51,367 nt of DNA. Source: Nitrospira sp. GTDB taxonomy: Bacteria; Nitrospirota; Thermodesulfovibrionia; Thermodesulfovibrionales; Dissulfurispiraceae. Where the stretch lies: NCBI GenBank assembly GCA_002634385.1, contig NSJL01000026.1, positions 1 to 51,367 on the forward strand. The letters are read 5' to 3'. A model generated the notes under the pieces. The model did not search any database. It was not told where the DNA came from and was given only the letters and a program-made list of their open reading frames with translations. Each line of letters begins with the position of its first letter. Position 1 is the stretch's first letter. Both the position numbers and the translations under genes were made by a program. Below are positions 7,495-18,261 of the stretch, one piece after another.

Positions 7495-10400
7495 TTGAAG
7501 AGAGTGGTTCCCATAGGGTTCGGGATAGCATTATCGGTCTTCGTCATCGTTACGATCTTCTCCTACATGAATATGGCACGCCTTATTACCGTCGGCAAGA
7601 CGCGCACCCGTGTTTACGATACCGTGGAAAGGCTCGAATCGTTGCTGACATACAGCAATGCCGCGGAAAGCGGGAAGAACGAGTACATAATAACGGGTGA
7701 CACAGGATCTCTTGAGGCGTATTATGACGGGATCGATATCATAGAAAAGGAGATACAGGATCTCAGGAGGGTAATGGCGGATAATGTCAGGCAGCAGAGG
7801 AGGTTCGATACCCTCGAGCCGCTGATCGAACAGAGGTTTGCCAACCTCAGGGAAGCCATCGGCTATCAGCAGAAAAGGGGATTCAATTCAGCAGTGCAGG
7901 GCAGGCTGTCGGAGGAGGGGAAAAAGCTCCAGGAGTCTGTCAGGACGGTGGTTACCCATATGATCAGGGAAGAGAAGGCGTTATTAAGGAGGCTCGAAGT
8001 ACAGATGGAGGCAGCGGGCCGTGGTGCGTTCGCCGCCATGACCCTCGGTACTCTCATGAGCTTTCTCATTCTCTACCGGGTTTTCTACCTGCTGGACCGT
8101 GAGATGGCGGAGAGACAGAGGGCGGAAAGTGCCCTGCGGGAGAGCGAGGAAAGGCTCGCTCTTATTATTTCCAAATCCCCGGATATGGTGTTCCAACAGG
8201 ACCGTGAGCTGCGCTATGTATGGATCACCAACCTTCCTCCCCCCTTTCTCGAAGGGGAGGTTTTGGGGAAAACGGACTTCGACCTGTTCCCCCCTGAAGA
8301 AGCGGAACCGCTGGTGAAATATAAAAGGAAGGTACTGGAGACAGGCAGCGGCCTCCGGTTTGAGATGGAGGTAACCTACGGAGGTGCCGTGCATTGTTTT
8401 GATGAGGCAGTGGAGCCCTGGCAGGACCGCGAGGGCCATGTGGCCGGAATAACGGGGTATGCCCGTGACATTACCGAAAAGAAACGGACGGAAGAGGCGC
8501 TGAAGAAGAGCGAGCAGCGCCTCTCCATGATGGTGGAGAACCTGCCCGCCGGTGCTCTTCACCGGGAGGGGAACTCGGTCTTCTTCAACAAGGCGGTGGA
8601 AGAGCTTACCGGGCACACCCGTTCGGAAATCGTCACCCTCGATCAGTGGTTCGCCGCCTTGTACGGGCCCCAGGCGGACGTTGTCCGCGGGTACTACGAG
8701 GAGGACAGGGCGGCAGGCTTTCCGAGCACCCGGACGGTTCCCGTCACCCGGAAAGACGGCCGGACCCGGTACGTGGAATTTGCCGCATACCAGTACGGGG
8801 AGGAAAGGGAAGTCTGGCTCCTCCACGACGTAACCGAAAGCAAAAGGGCTGCCGATGCATTGCGGCAGAATGAGCAGCTGCTGCGGAAGATACTGGAAAC
8901 TATCCCTGTAGGAGTATGGGTGACGGACGAGGAAGGCACCCTTCTCATAGAAAATCCGGCGGGGCGGCAGATATGGTGCGACAGGAGGGCTGAAGGCGAG
9001 GGGGCGACCGGCGAATACAAGGGCTGGTGGGCGGATACGGGAAAAATGATCGAACCCGGCGAATGGGCTCTGGCCCGTCTGTTGCTTACCGGAAGGCCCA
9101 GTCTTAATGAAGTGATCGATATCGAATGTCTGGACGGTACGCGAAAGACCGTCCTCAGCTCGGCGGTTCCCATCCGGGATGAAGAAGGGAAGCTTGTGTA
9201 TGCGATTGTGGTGAACCAGGATATTACCGAGAGAAAAAGGACGGAGAGGGAGCTGGAGCGCCTCAGCCGCACCTATGAATTGATTTTGAAATCCGCCGGC
9301 GAAGGAATATTCGGGATGGACAGGGAGGGGAAGTACACCTTTGTCAACCACGCGGCCGCGGACATGCTCGGCTATACGGAAGAGGAATTGGTCGGGAGGA
9401 GTATGCATACACTGATTCACCACACGAGGGCGGACGGGTCCTCCTACCCGGAAGAAGAGTGCCTGATCTTCAAAGGCTTGCGGGAGGGCACCGTCCAGCG
9501 GAGCGACGATGAGGTGTTCTGGAGAAAAGACGGTACGAGCTTTCCCGTAGAGTACATCAGCACGCCGATTATCGAGAAAGGCGCCGTAGTGGGTGCGGTG
9601 GTTACTTTCAGGGAGATCACCGAACGCAAGAGGAGCGAGGAAAGCCTGTCAAAGTATATACGTGAGCTCGAGCAGCGCAACCGGGAGATAGAGATGCTCA
9701 GCGGCATGGCCAGTATGCTTCAGGCCTGCGTCACCGTCGAAGAGGTCTATACCGTGATCGGTACTTCATTACAGAAGCTTTTTTCCGGCGAAGCAGGCGT
9801 TGTCTACCTTTTCTCCTCTTCCCGGGATATTTTTGAGCCCGTGGTGTTCTGGGGAGAGGAAAGACTGCCGGGAGAGCCGCTGGAAGCGAAGGAGTGCTGG
9901 GCGCTACGCCTCGGACGTGCCTACACAGTGGACAGCTCCCATGAGGGAATGAGCTGTCTGCATGTGGCGAACGTACTTCCGGCGGGATATCTCTGCGTGC
10001 CGCTGGCCGCGCAGGGTGAGACCATGGGACTGTTGCATATGCGGTTCGGTGCGCACTGGCTTTACTCTCCTGAAGAGGCGCGGGAGCGGAGGAGAAGCAT
10101 GGAGAGGCTGGTGGAAGCGGTGGCGGAGAGCATTGCGTTGTCTCTGGCGAACTTCAAACTGCGGGAGTCCCTCTATCTGCAATCCACCCATGATCCCCTT
10201 ACGGGTCTGTGCAACCGGCGCTCCATGGATGAGCTGCTGGAGAAGGAGCTCCACCGGATGGCACGGAAGGGGCAGACACTGGGGCTTATTATGCTCGACA
10301 TCGATCACTTCAAGCCCTTTAACGACACGTACGGGCATAAGGCGGGGGATATGCTGCTGCGGGAGCTGGGCTCTTTTCTCAGGAGAAATATCAGGGAGGA

Positions 10401-10674
10401 GGATTATGCCTGCCGGTACGGGGGAGAGGAATTCGTCATCATACTTCCCGAAACAACCCCGGAAAAGGGCCGGTACCGTGCGGAGCAGATACGGGAGCGC
10501 ATCAAGGAGATCCGCCTCCATTACGAGGGGCAGGTACTGCCCGCGGTGACCCTGTCGTTGGGCGTTTCGTTTTTCCCCCTGAACGGGTCCACCATCGACG
10601 AGCTGTTGCGTGCAGCGGACGTCGCGCTTTATCACGCCAAGTCCGAAGGCCGCGACAGGGTGGCGACCGCATGA
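7495..10674 (+). CDS. Membrane diguanylate cyclase (CHASE3, four PAS, GAF, GGDEF)
   Basis: I place the start at TTG 7495 because GGGAGG precedes it and the resulting N-terminus (MKRVVPIGFGIALSVF) aligns with the first cyclase; an ATG at 7411 would add 28 charged residues. The 1059-residue protein has two membrane helices around a CHASE3 domain (about 30-165), four PAS/PAC repeats (about 215-330, 340-455, 460-580, 585-710), a GAF domain (about 740-890) and a GGDEF domain. GGEEF (about 976) and the REED I-site are intact. The last PAS closely resembles one in the next gene (HHTRADGS, YPEEEC). The GGDEF domain is clearly diverged from its two neighbours, so it escaped the gene conversion. Confidence 0.9.
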   Translation: MKRVVPIGFGIALSVFVIVTIFSYMNMARLITVGKTRTRVYDTVERLESLLTYSNAAESGKNEYIITGDTGSLEAYYDGIDIIEKEIQDLRRVMADNVRQQRRFDTLEPLIEQRFANLREAIGYQQKRGFNSAVQGRLSEEGKKLQESVRTVVTHMIREEKALLRRLEVQMEAAGRGAFAAMTLGTLMSFLILYRVFYLLDREMAERQRAESALRESEERLALIISKSPDMVFQQDRELRYVWITNLPPPFLEGEVLGKTDFDLFPPEEAEPLVKYKRKVLETGSGLRFEMEVTYGGAVHCFDEAVEPWQDREGHVAGITGYARDITEKKRTEEALKKSEQRLSMMVENLPAGALHREGNSVFFNKAVEELTGHTRSEIVTLDQWFAALYGPQADVVRGYYEEDRAAGFPSTRTVPVTRKDGRTRYVEFAAYQYGEEREVWLLHDVTESKRAADALRQNEQLLRKILETIPVGVWVTDEEGTLLIENPAGRQIWCDRRAEGEGATGEYKGWWADTGKMIEPGEWALARLLLTGRPSLNEVIDIECLDGTRKTVLSSAVPIRDEEGKLVYAIVVNQDITERKRTERELERLSRTYELILKSAGEGIFGMDREGKYTFVNHAAADMLGYTEEELVGRSMHTLIHHTRADGSSYPEEECLIFKGLREGTVQRSDDEVFWRKDGTSFPVEYISTPIIEKGAVVGAVVTFREITERKRSEESLSKYIRELEQRNREIEMLSGMASMLQACVTVEEVYTVIGTSLQKLFSGEAGVVYLFSSSRDIFEPVVFWGEERLPGEPLEAKECWALRLGRAYTVDSSHEGMSCLHVANVLPAGYLCVPLAAQGETMGLLHMRFGAHWLYSPEEARERRRSMERLVEAVAESIALSLANFKLRESLYLQSTHDPLTGLCNRRSMDELLEKELHRMARKGQTLGLIMLDIDHFKPFNDTYGHKAGDMLLRELGSFLRRNIREEDYACRYGGEEFVIILPETTPEKGRYRAEQIRERIKEIRLHYEGQVLPAVTLSLGVSFFPLNGSTIDELLRAADVALYHAKSEGRDRVATA

Positions 10675-10713
10675 CCACCCCGTATTACCACGGTGAAAGG
10701 ATGAGAAAGACAG

Positions 10714-13700
10714 ATGAGAGTGCTGCCGGAAATATTCAAGCCTGCCCTGTCGCTGATGAACCGCCTTCCGTTTCGGCGAAAGATGGCGCTGACAGCAGGT
10801 GTTATGGTCCTGCCCGTCGTTGTATTCACCTATCTCCTTGCTTCCGGGATCGGTAGGGAGATCGATACCTCCCGGAAGGAGCTTTACGGCCTGCGGTATA
10901 TCCGGTTGGTGATGCCGTTTCTGCGCGATGTCCAGCAGCACCGGGAATTTGCGAATGCCTACCTGGAGGGGGATGCCTCCTACCGGATAAAGCTCAGGGA
11001 CAGCCGGATACTGATTGAAGGCGATATGCGTGCGCTTGAAAAGCTGCACCATGAAAGGGAGGCTGATCTCAAGTCGAATGTCCGATGGGGCCTCCTGAAA
11101 GAGAAATGGCATGTCCTGAGGGAGAATGTACCTTCCATGAGCCCCGAGGAAAGCTTCATTGCCCACACCTCCTTCATCAATGACATCCTCGTCCTGATAT
11201 CCCATGCCGCGGGAGCGTCCCATATGCTGACCGACTCCGACAGTGAAAGTTACTATCTCATTGATACCGTAGTGGATAAAATTCCGCTGGCGACCGAGTA
11301 CGCGGGGCAGATGCAGGGACTCGGTACCGGAAAAGAGAGGGAGGGGCTCCCGCACGTCCGCGAAAGAACATACCTCCTCGTCCTCTCCGGGTTTGTCAAG
11401 CTGGCCGTCACGAACATAGAGGAGAACATGGGGAAGGCGTTCATGGCAGGTCCCGGGATGAAGGCGGAGCTGGAAATACATGTGCGTGATACGGGGGGAG
11501 CGGTGAGACAGATGGATGCCCTCTACCGGAAAATCATATCCGAAAGGGGAGTACGGATAGATCCCGGAGAATATGATGCAGCACTGAAGCGGGTGATCGA
11601 TGCCGGGTATCGATTCAACAGTGCCGTACTGACGGTCCTGGAGAGAGTGCTGAAAGAACGCGAGCTGAGGCTGGTGAAGAAAAGAACGGGTATCCTGCTC
11701 GGCGTGGGCCTGTCATTCCTGGCTGCCTTTTATCTGCTTGCAGCACACTATCTTTCGATCGTGAGCCCCCTCTCCAAGCTGGTGGAGGCCGCGCACCGTA
11801 TCGGAAAAGGCAACCTCGATGTGCAGATCCCTATTGTCGCCAAAGATGAAATGGGACTGGTTGCCGCGAGCTTTAACGAGATGGCAAAGAGCTTTGCCCG
11901 GCAGACGGTACAGCTACGGTCCGCTAACGATGAGGTGAAGCGGGAAGTCTCCAAACGGGAAAAGACGGAGAAGAGGCTCCGCAAGAGCGAGGCCATGCTG
12001 AAGGAATCACAGAGACTGGCACATCTCGGCAGTTATCGTATCAATGTTCCCGGGGGGGAAGTGTGCTGGTCGGAGGAGATATTCCGCATTGTGGGAAGGG
12101 ACCCGGTGCAGGGAGAGCCCTCCCTGGAGGAATACATCGGGCATTTTGTCCATCCCGACGACCGGCATTTTGTCCGCTATATGGTGAGTCAGGCCACCAG
12201 GGAGGGAAAAGTATTCAAACTCGAGTACCGTATTGTCCTTCCCGACGGCTCAGTGCGGTATGTGCACAGTATCAACAGCGCGATGAAAGAAGATGACGGC
12301 CGGGTATCCGGAATTTTCGGGACCGTAATGGATATCACCGAGAGGAAGAGAGTGGAGATGGAGCTTGCACGCCTCAGCCGCCAGAATGAATTGATTCTGG
12401 ATAGTGCCGGGGAGGGGATCTTCGGCCTGGATACGAAAGGAAATCACACCTTTATCAATCATGCCGCCGCTGCCATGCTCGGGTATGGGTCCGACGAGCT
12501 CATAGGAATGCATAGCCACTCGACATGGCACCATACCCGGACGGACGGCAGCCCGTACCCGGAAGAGGAATGCCGGATCTACGCAACCATGAGAGATGGA
12601 ATGGCGAGGAGAAGCGACGACGAGGTGTTCTGGAAAAAGGATGGCACCTCGTTTCCGGTGGAATACACCGCTACCCCCCTCTATGAGAATAGCATTATCT
12701 CGGGAGCGGTGGTTACCTTCAGGGACATTACCGAACGCAGGCATATGGAAGAGGTACTGGTGAAGAGCGAAAGAAGGTACCGCCTGATTGTCGAGACCAC
12801 CGCAGAATGGATATGGGAGAGCGATCCGGAGGGACGTATCACCTACAGCAATGCGGCGGTAAAGAATATTCTCGGGTATCGTCCGGAAGAACTGACTGGG
12901 ATCAACTGTCTTCTGCTGATGCATGAGGATGACCGGAAAGAGGCGGAAAAGATGCTCCTCCGGTATGTGGCGGAAAAACGCGGCTGGAGCGATCTGGTGA
13001 TACGGTGGAGTCATAAGAAGGGCGGTTTCAGGTACCTGGAGAGCAGTACGGTACCGCTCCTGGACGAAAGAGGGGAGGTTGCGGGGTATATCGGTTTCGA
13101 CCGCGACATCTCCGAGCAAAGACGGGCGGAGGAGGCGCTCCGGCAGGCCAATGATACCCTTTTCCGCTCCGTAAGCGAGCTCGAACAGCGGAAAAGGGAG
13201 GTGGAGCTGCTCGGGGAAATGGGCAGCCTTCTTCAGGCCTGCGTCTCGCTGCAGGAGGTATATGCGGTAGCGGGCAAGTATGTGCAGCAGCTCTTTCAGG
13301 ATGATGCAGGGGCAGTGTACCTGCTGGCGAGCCAGGGAAATCTCCTGGAATCCATCGCAATGTGGGGGGTGGATTTTCAAGGGGAGCAGCTAATGACTAC
13401 CCATGAGTGCTGGGCATTGCGTCTCGGACGCACTTACGTTGCTGATGTTTTCCTCCCGGAGGTGCCTTGTTCCCATTGGGGTGCTCTGCGCACGGCCTCG
13501 CTCTGTGTGCCAATGGCTGCGCAAGGAGAAACCCTGGGGTTGCTTACCCTGCAGTTTCACCCGCAGTGGCTGAACCGCACGGAGGAGATGAGGGGACGGG
13601 AGCGGGAGCATAAGAGGAGGCTGGCGGAGACGGTTGCCGAGAGCATCGGTCTTTCTGTGGCGAACTTCAGGCTGCGGGAGACCCTCTTTCAGCAATCCAT

Positions 13701-14187
13701 CCATGATCCCCTTACAGGGCTGTACAACCGGAGGTACATGGACGGGCTGCTGCAAAAAGAGCTGCACCGGATGGAGCGCAGGGGACTCCCCCTGGGGATC
13801 ATCATGCTGGATCTGGACCACTTCAAAGGATTCAACGACACCTTCGGACACGAGGCGGGGGACATGCTCCTTCGGGAGTTCGGGGTCTTTCTGAAGAGGA
13901 ACATACGGGAGGAGGACTATGCCTGCCGGTACGGGGGTGAGGAGTTCGTGGTCCTGCTGCCGGAGACGGGGCTGGAGAGTGCACGGCAGCGTGCGGAGCA
14001 GCTACGGGAGCGCATCAAGGGAATGAGGATCCCGTACCAGGGGAGGATGCTGGACCCGGTCACCCTGTCCCTGGGGATAGCGGTCTACCCGAAGGATGGA
14101 AAGAGCGCCGTGGAGCTTCTGCGGGCCGCGGATTCCGCCCTGTACCGGGCGAAGGCGGAGGGCAGAGACAGGGTGGCGACCGTGTGA
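10714..14187 (+). CDS. Membrane diguanylate cyclase (periplasmic sensor-HAMP-PAS-GAF-GGDEF)
   Basis: A 1157-residue c-di-GMP synthase beginning 39 bp after the previous gene, so probably co-transcribed. Order: short cytoplasmic start, membrane helix (about 24-44), a helical periplasmic domain (about 45-335) with DSESYYLIDTVVDKIP, which resembles the ligand domain of some chemoreceptors, second helix (about 328-352), HAMP (about 352-405), three PAS/PAC domains (about 430-550, 555-675, 680-800), GAF (about 830-970), GGDEF with GGEEF at about 1074 and REED I-site. Its last 185 codons are nearly identical at DNA level to the first cyclase. Input domain differs from the two CHASE3 neighbours, so the three proteins likely sense different signals with a common output. 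Confidence 0.9.
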   Translation: MRVLPEIFKPALSLMNRLPFRRKMALTAGVMVLPVVVFTYLLASGIGREIDTSRKELYGLRYIRLVMPFLRDVQQHREFANAYLEGDASYRIKLRDSRILIEGDMRALEKLHHEREADLKSNVRWGLLKEKWHVLRENVPSMSPEESFIAHTSFINDILVLISHAAGASHMLTDSDSESYYLIDTVVDKIPLATEYAGQMQGLGTGKEREGLPHVRERTYLLVLSGFVKLAVTNIEENMGKAFMAGPGMKAELEIHVRDTGGAVRQMDALYRKIISERGVRIDPGEYDAALKRVIDAGYRFNSAVLTVLERVLKERELRLVKKRTGILLGVGLSFLAAFYLLAAHYLSIVSPLSKLVEAAHRIGKGNLDVQIPIVAKDEMGLVAASFNEMAKSFARQTVQLRSANDEVKREVSKREKTEKRLRKSEAMLKESQRLAHLGSYRINVPGGEVCWSEEIFRIVGRDPVQGEPSLEEYIGHFVHPDDRHFVRYMVSQATREGKVFKLEYRIVLPDGSVRYVHSINSAMKEDDGRVSGIFGTVMDITERKRVEMELARLSRQNELILDSAGEGIFGLDTKGNHTFINHAAAAMLGYGSDELIGMHSHSTWHHTRTDGSPYPEEECRIYATMRDGMARRSDDEVFWKKDGTSFPVEYTATPLYENSIISGAVVTFRDITERRHMEEVLVKSERRYRLIVETTAEWIWESDPEGRITYSNAAVKNILGYRPEELTGINCLLLMHEDDRKEAEKMLLRYVAEKRGWSDLVIRWSHKKGGFRYLESSTVPLLDERGEVAGYIGFDRDISEQRRAEEALRQANDTLFRSVSELEQRKREVELLGEMGSLLQACVSLQEVYAVAGKYVQQLFQDDAGAVYLLASQGNLLESIAMWGVDFQGEQLMTTHECWALRLGRTYVADVFLPEVPCSHWGALRTASLCVPMAAQGETLGLLTLQFHPQWLNRTEEMRGREREHKRRLAETVAESIGLSVANFRLRETLFQQSIHDPLTGLYNRRYMDGLLQKELHRMERRGLPLGIIMLDLDHFKGFNDTFGHEAGDMLLREFGVFLKRNIREEDYACRYGGEEFVVLLPETGLESARQRAEQLRERIKGMRIPYQGRMLDPVTLSLGIAVYPKDGKSAVELLRAADSALYRAKAEGRDRVATV
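13620..14175 (+). repeat. 556-bp near-identical GGDEF segment, copy B
   Basis: Partner of 6699-7254, offset by 6921 bases, with a single difference found. The middle cyclase gene between the two copies does not share the identity, which argues for gene conversion rather than a tandem duplication of whole genes. Confidence 0.93.
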
Positions 14188-14220
14188 GAGATGGCTTAAA
14201 AATGATAAAATGTCCATTGC

Positions 14221-15339
14221 ATGGCTTTCCGTTGCAGAAATAGATGGGTCTTTCTTTCCGCTGCCTTCTTTGTTATTGCTGCCCTTTCCTTTCTATTCCT
14301 CATCCTCAATGTAAACAGGATCCTCAAGCATGAGCTCGAAGGGGTGCTGGGCAAAGACTTCACTGTTGAGGAAATTTCACTGGGACTGGAGGGGGTCGAG
14401 GCAAGGAATGTACGCCTTGCAAAGGGGGGCGAGCTTTTCTTCAAGGTGGACCGTCTGATCGTCCGGGCTGACCTCATCGGCTTCCTGAAAAAAAAGCATA
14501 TCATTTCCCGCCTGGTCCTCGAGAGGCCCTTTCTTCGTATCTCGCTGAATAAAAAGGGTCAGGTAGAAAACCCGTTTGAAAAGGGCAAGAGGGAGAAGGG
14601 AGGCGCTTTCTCTCTTGTGCAGGTCCCTTCCCTCGTAATAGAAGAAATCCTGATCAGGGAGGGGGAGTTGTTCTATTGCGACGGAAAGGTAGCAAATCCT
14701 CCTCATCGGGCGCGTCTCGATTCCCTCTCTCTCTCCCTGAAAAGCCTTTCCTTTCCGCTTCGGGACGAATGGTCTCCTTATACGTTGACGGCCGGTATCC
14801 CTGGAAAGGAGAAGGATGCACATCTCGAGTGGAAGGGGAGAACCAATTTCAGGACATTGGACACCGATGCCTCCATCGTTCTGAAACAGCTCGATATCAC
14901 CGCCTTCAAACCCTACTTTCAGAGGAAAGGGGATGCCGACGTCTCCCGCGGCTTTCTCGGGATTACCATGGACCTGCGGATTCGCGATAAAACAGTACGG
15001 GGGCCCGGAGAGGCGGTGATACGGGAGCTTGCATTCGGTCCGGGCAAAGGGCTTGGGGAGAGCGTGATGGGTATTCCCCGGGGGATGGTAATCCGTTTTT
15101 TAAAGAACCACAATAATGAAATCGCGCTACACTTTGTGATCGAGGGAAAGATGGATGACCCCACGTTCAGTCTTGCCGAGAATCTGACAAAGCGGCTTGC
15201 AGTGGGTCTTGCCCAGAATCTGGGCCTCTCGGTGGTAAATGCGGGGAAATCCGTAGTGGAGCTCGGCGCAAAGGGAGTGGGCCAGGTGGGGAAGGGGATC
15301 AAGGGCATAGGAGAGGGGCTGAAAAAGCTTTTTGACTAG
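14221..15339 (+). CDS. AsmA/DUF748-like envelope protein
   Basis: A 372-residue protein with an N-terminal membrane anchor (about 10-32) followed by a long beta-rich region. The segments VEEISLGLEGVEARNVRLAKGGELFFKVDRLIV and IISRLVLERPFLRI are typical of AsmA-like/DUF748 proteins, which sit in the periplasm anchored to the inner membrane and are linked to lipid transport or outer-membrane upkeep. The C-terminal 60 residues are Gly/Lys/Val-rich and may form an amphipathic helix. ATG 14221 is the first start after an in-frame stop; no good ribosome-binding site is visible, and only 33 bases separate it from the cyclase stop, suggesting translational coupling or read-on transcription. Family assignment is moderate; exact substrate is unknown. 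Confidence 0.75.
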   Translation: MAFRCRNRWVFLSAAFFVIAALSFLFLILNVNRILKHELEGVLGKDFTVEEISLGLEGVEARNVRLAKGGELFFKVDRLIVRADLIGFLKKKHIISRLVLERPFLRISLNKKGQVENPFEKGKREKGGAFSLVQVPSLVIEEILIREGELFYCDGKVANPPHRARLDSLSLSLKSLSFPLRDEWSPYTLTAGIPGKEKDAHLEWKGRTNFRTLDTDASIVLKQLDITAFKPYFQRKGDADVSRGFLGITMDLRIRDKTVRGPGEAVIRELAFGPGKGLGESVMGIPRGMVIRFLKNHNNEIALHFVIEGKMDDPTFSLAENLTKRLAVGLAQNLGLSVVNAGKSVVELGAKGVGQVGKGIKGIGEGLKKLFD

Positions 15340-15346
15340 GAATGCT

Positions 15347-17629
15347 TCAGACCTTTGTTCCCCGCAACCGCAGGGCATTCCCCACCACCGATACCGAGCT
15401 GAAGCTCATGGCGGCAGCGGCAATGATGGGACTCAGCAAAATGCCGAAAAAAGGATAAAGAGCACCGGCGGCGATAGGGACGCCCAGGGCGTTGTAGAGA
15501 AAGGCAAAGAAGAGGTTCTGTCTGATGTTGCTCATGGTCGCCCTGCTCAGGCGCCGCGCCCGGACAATTCCCCGCAAGTCGCCCTTTACCAGGGTTATTC
15601 CCGCGCTCTCCATGGCCACATCGGTCCCGGTCCCCATGGCAATCCCCACATGTGCCTGCGCCAGGGCCGGTGCATCGTTAATGCCGTCTCCCGCCATGGC
15701 CACAATCCTCCCCCCTTCCTGCAGCAACTTGATCTGCTCGGCTTTCTGGTGCGGAAGCACCTCTGCGATCACCTCGTCGATTCCTGCCGTTTTCTTTGCC
15801 ACTGCCTCAGCAGTAGTACGGGTATCCCCGGTGAGCATTACGATACGGAGGCCCTCCTCATGGAGTTGCCTGATTGCCCCGGGAGTCGTTTCTTTTATCG
15901 GATCGGCTACACCGATGAGACCCGCCGCTCTTCCGTTCACCGCCACGAATATTACCGTCTGTCCCTCGCTGTGCATCCCTTCGGCCTTTGCCGCCAGCAC
16001 GGCGGTATCAATGCGGAGATCCTCGAGCAGTCCGCGGTTGCCAAGGGCTATCGCGTACTCCTCTACCCTTCCGGTCACCCCTTTGCCCGGTATCGATTCG
16101 AAGGTTTCTGCATTGGAAGGGGTGATCCCCCTCTCGACCGCTCCCGCCACTACCGCCCCTGCCAGGGGATGCTCACTTCCCTTCTCAAGAGAGGCGGCAA
16201 AGCGGAGTACCGATGTTTCATCGAAGCTGCCGGCAGCAAACAGCTCCATTACTTTCGGTTTCCCAAGGGTAAGGGTGCCGGTTTTGTCCACCACGAGGGT
16301 ATCCACCTTGTGCATCACCTCAATCGCCTCCGCATCCCTGAAGAGCACCCCGTCCCTCGCTCCCTTTCCGACAGCTACCATGATCGACATCGGCGTCGCC
16401 AATCCGAGGGCGCAGGGACATGCAATGATCAAAACGGCGACTGAATTGATGAGGGCGAGGGCCATCCTCGGTTCGGGCCCCCGCCATGCCCAGAGGACAA
16501 AGGTCAGGACGGCGATTGCAATAACGACCTGAACGAAGTATCCGGCTACGATATCAGCAAGCCGCTGAATGGGGGCACGGCTCCTCTGCGCTTCGGAGAC
16601 CATACGGACAATCTGGGCCAGGAGCGTTTCCGCACCTACTTTTTCCGCCTTCATGACCAATGTTCCGGTGCTGTTTACCGTAGCGCCGATAAGGCGATCC
16701 CCTTTTCTTTTCCGCACCGGCAACGACTCGCCGGTGACCATCGACTCATCGAGGGAGCTTGCCCCTTCGATCACCGTACCGTCCACCGGCACTTTTTCTC
16801 CCGGCCGTACCCGGAGAAGATCGCCCGGTTGTACCCGGTCGAGGGGGATATCCTCCTCGCTCCCATCTTCCCGGAGCCTCCGGGCAGTCCGGGGAGCAAG
16901 GCCGAGAAGTTCCTTGACTGCTGCGCCGGTCCTGCTTCTGGCTCTCAATTCGAGCACCTGTCCCAAGAGCACCAGGGTTACGATGACGGCCGCCGCTTCG
17001 AAGTAGGTGCCCACCTCACCGCTTTCCCTGCGGAACCCTGCGGGGAATACCCCTGGAAAAAGCACCGCAATAACACTATAGACATAGGCGACCGCCACCC
17101 CGAGCCCGATAAGGGTAAACATGTTGGGGCTGCGATGGACGACGGAATACCATCCGCGCTCGAAGAAAGGCAGACCGCCCCAGAGTACTACGGGAGTGGC
17201 AAGGATAAGCTCGATCCATTGCATCAGGGCATGAGGGAGAACACTTTCAGCGGAAATACCCGGGATGAAATCACGCATTGCGATCACGACGAGGGGCACG
17301 GTAAGTACGGCGCCGGCCCGGAAACGACGGGTCATGTCGGCAAGCTCGGGATTTTCCTCCTCTCCGGGGAGCGCAGTCTTCGGCTCAAGGGCCATTCCGC
17401 AGATAGGACAATTGCCCGGCATATCACGGACTATCTCGAAGTGCATGGGACATACCCATTCCAACCGTGTGGACGATACGGGAGGGGGTACCGGCTCCAG
17501 CGACATTCCGCAGGTAGGGCAGGGGCCCGGTCTGGCCCGTCGTATCTCCGGGTGCATCGGGCAGGTATAGCCCGGCTTCCCCTCACGCACCCCTGAGGGG
17601 GTGGTTCCGGCAGTGGTCTCGCTCTGCAT
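15347..17629 (-). CDS. Copper/silver P1B-type ATPase with two N-terminal HMBD domains
   Basis: A metal-exporting ATPase of the inner membrane. I start at ATG 17629 because AAGGAG lies 10 bases upstream. The 760-residue protein opens with two heavy-metal-binding (YHS-like) domains, [17 protein letters not shown] (about 20-47) and [15 protein letters not shown] (about 58-84), instead of a classic HMA domain. Then come eight expected helices, TGES actuator motif, the CPC transport motif (about 405-407) in [13 protein letters not shown], phosphorylation motif DKTGT (about 446), and [13 protein letters not shown] suits Cu(I)/Ag(I). It is the last gene of the minus-strand copper block, convergent with the AsmA-like gene. 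Confidence 0.93.
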   Translation of the reverse strand: MQSETTAGTTPSGVREGKPGYTCPMHPEIRRARPGPCPTCGMSLEPVPPPVSSTRLEWVCPMHFEIVRDMPGNCPICGMALEPKTALPGEEENPELADMTRRFRAGAVLTVPLVVIAMRDFIPGISAESVLPHALMQWIELILATPVVLWGGLPFFERGWYSVVHRSPNMFTLIGLGVAVAYVYSVIAVLFPGVFPAGFRRESGEVGTYFEAAAVIVTLVLLGQVLELRARSRTGAAVKELLGLAPRTARRLREDGSEEDIPLDRVQPGDLLRVRPGEKVPVDGTVIEGASSLDESMVTGESLPVRKRKGDRLIGATVNSTGTLVMKAEKVGAETLLAQIVRMVSEAQRSRAPIQRLADIVAGYFVQVVIAIAVLTFVLWAWRGPEPRMALALINSVAVLIIACPCALGLATPMSIMVAVGKGARDGVLFRDAEAIEVMHKVDTLVVDKTGTLTLGKPKVMELFAAGSFDETSVLRFAASLEKGSEHPLAGAVVAGAVERGITPSNAETFESIPGKGVTGRVEEYAIALGNRGLLEDLRIDTAVLAAKAEGMHSEGQTVIFVAVNGRAAGLIGVADPIKETTPGAIRQLHEEGLRIVMLTGDTRTTAEAVAKKTAGIDEVIAEVLPHQKAEQIKLLQEGGRIVAMAGDGINDAPALAQAHVGIAMGTGTDVAMESAGITLVKGDLRGIVRARRLSRATMSNIRQNLFFAFLYNALGVPIAAGALYPFFGILLSPIIAAAAMSFSSVSVVGNALRLRGTKV

Positions 17630-17714
17630 TAATAAGGTGCTCCTTAGGAAGGAAGGCGTTCCCCATTGGCCATTCTGGTCCTCTCCGCGCCCTTTTCGGA
17701 GTGCTACAGTTCGG

Positions 17715-18089
17715 TTACGCCCCGGCAAACACTTTCATGCCCGCCATTTCCCGGCACGAATTTGCAGTGGCTCTGCAGTTTTCGGCGCACATCCTCATCA
17801 TTTGATCATCTCTGAATTGCTCACAGCTTGCAGCGCATTGGTCGCACACCTGGGCGCACAGATCGCAGGAGCTGTTGCTGAAGGAAGAGCTCCTGCCCAT
17901 GAAGTCCGCGCTTGTTCTGCAGATTTCAGCGCAATCGATAAGAAGCGCGATGTGGGCAGGATCAGCGTGTTTCCCCCCCTTATCCAAACAATGGGTGATC
18001 GACGTGGTGCAGATAGTGTCGCACTTCAGGCAGTCGGTAATACAGTCATGGACCTTGGGATCCATCCCGGAAACCTTCGCATGGTGCAT
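17715..18089 (-). CDS. Four-helix bundle copper-binding protein (DUF326/Csp-like)
   Basis: A 124-residue protein with about 14 cysteines arranged in helical CxxC and CxxxC patterns ([52 protein letters not shown]). This is the signature of DUF326 proteins; the characterised members (Csp) store many Cu(I) ions inside a four-helix bundle. No signal peptide is visible, so it would be a cytosolic store. Start ATG 18089 follows GGGAGG at 8 bases. It sits between the P1B ATPase and the RND efflux operon, consistent with copper buffering. Confidence 0.9.
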   Translation of the reverse strand: MHHAKVSGMDPKVHDCITDCLKCDTICTTSITHCLDKGGKHADPAHIALLIDCAEICRTSADFMGRSSSFSNSSCDLCAQVCDQCAASCEQFRDDQMMRMCAENCRATANSCREMAGMKVFAGA

Positions 18090-18261
18090 ATCGTTAACCT
18101 CCCTTCTTTCTGGGATCTTGTGTTTTCATTGTTTGTACGGTCTTTGCCTTGGCCAATGGGGAAAATACTGGGGATGTTTACCTCTTTATAAACAAGTCTA
18201 GCATATCGGGAGATTATGTCAATGCTGCGCCGTCTTCCGCAGGGAGAGCGATTCTCCCTGT

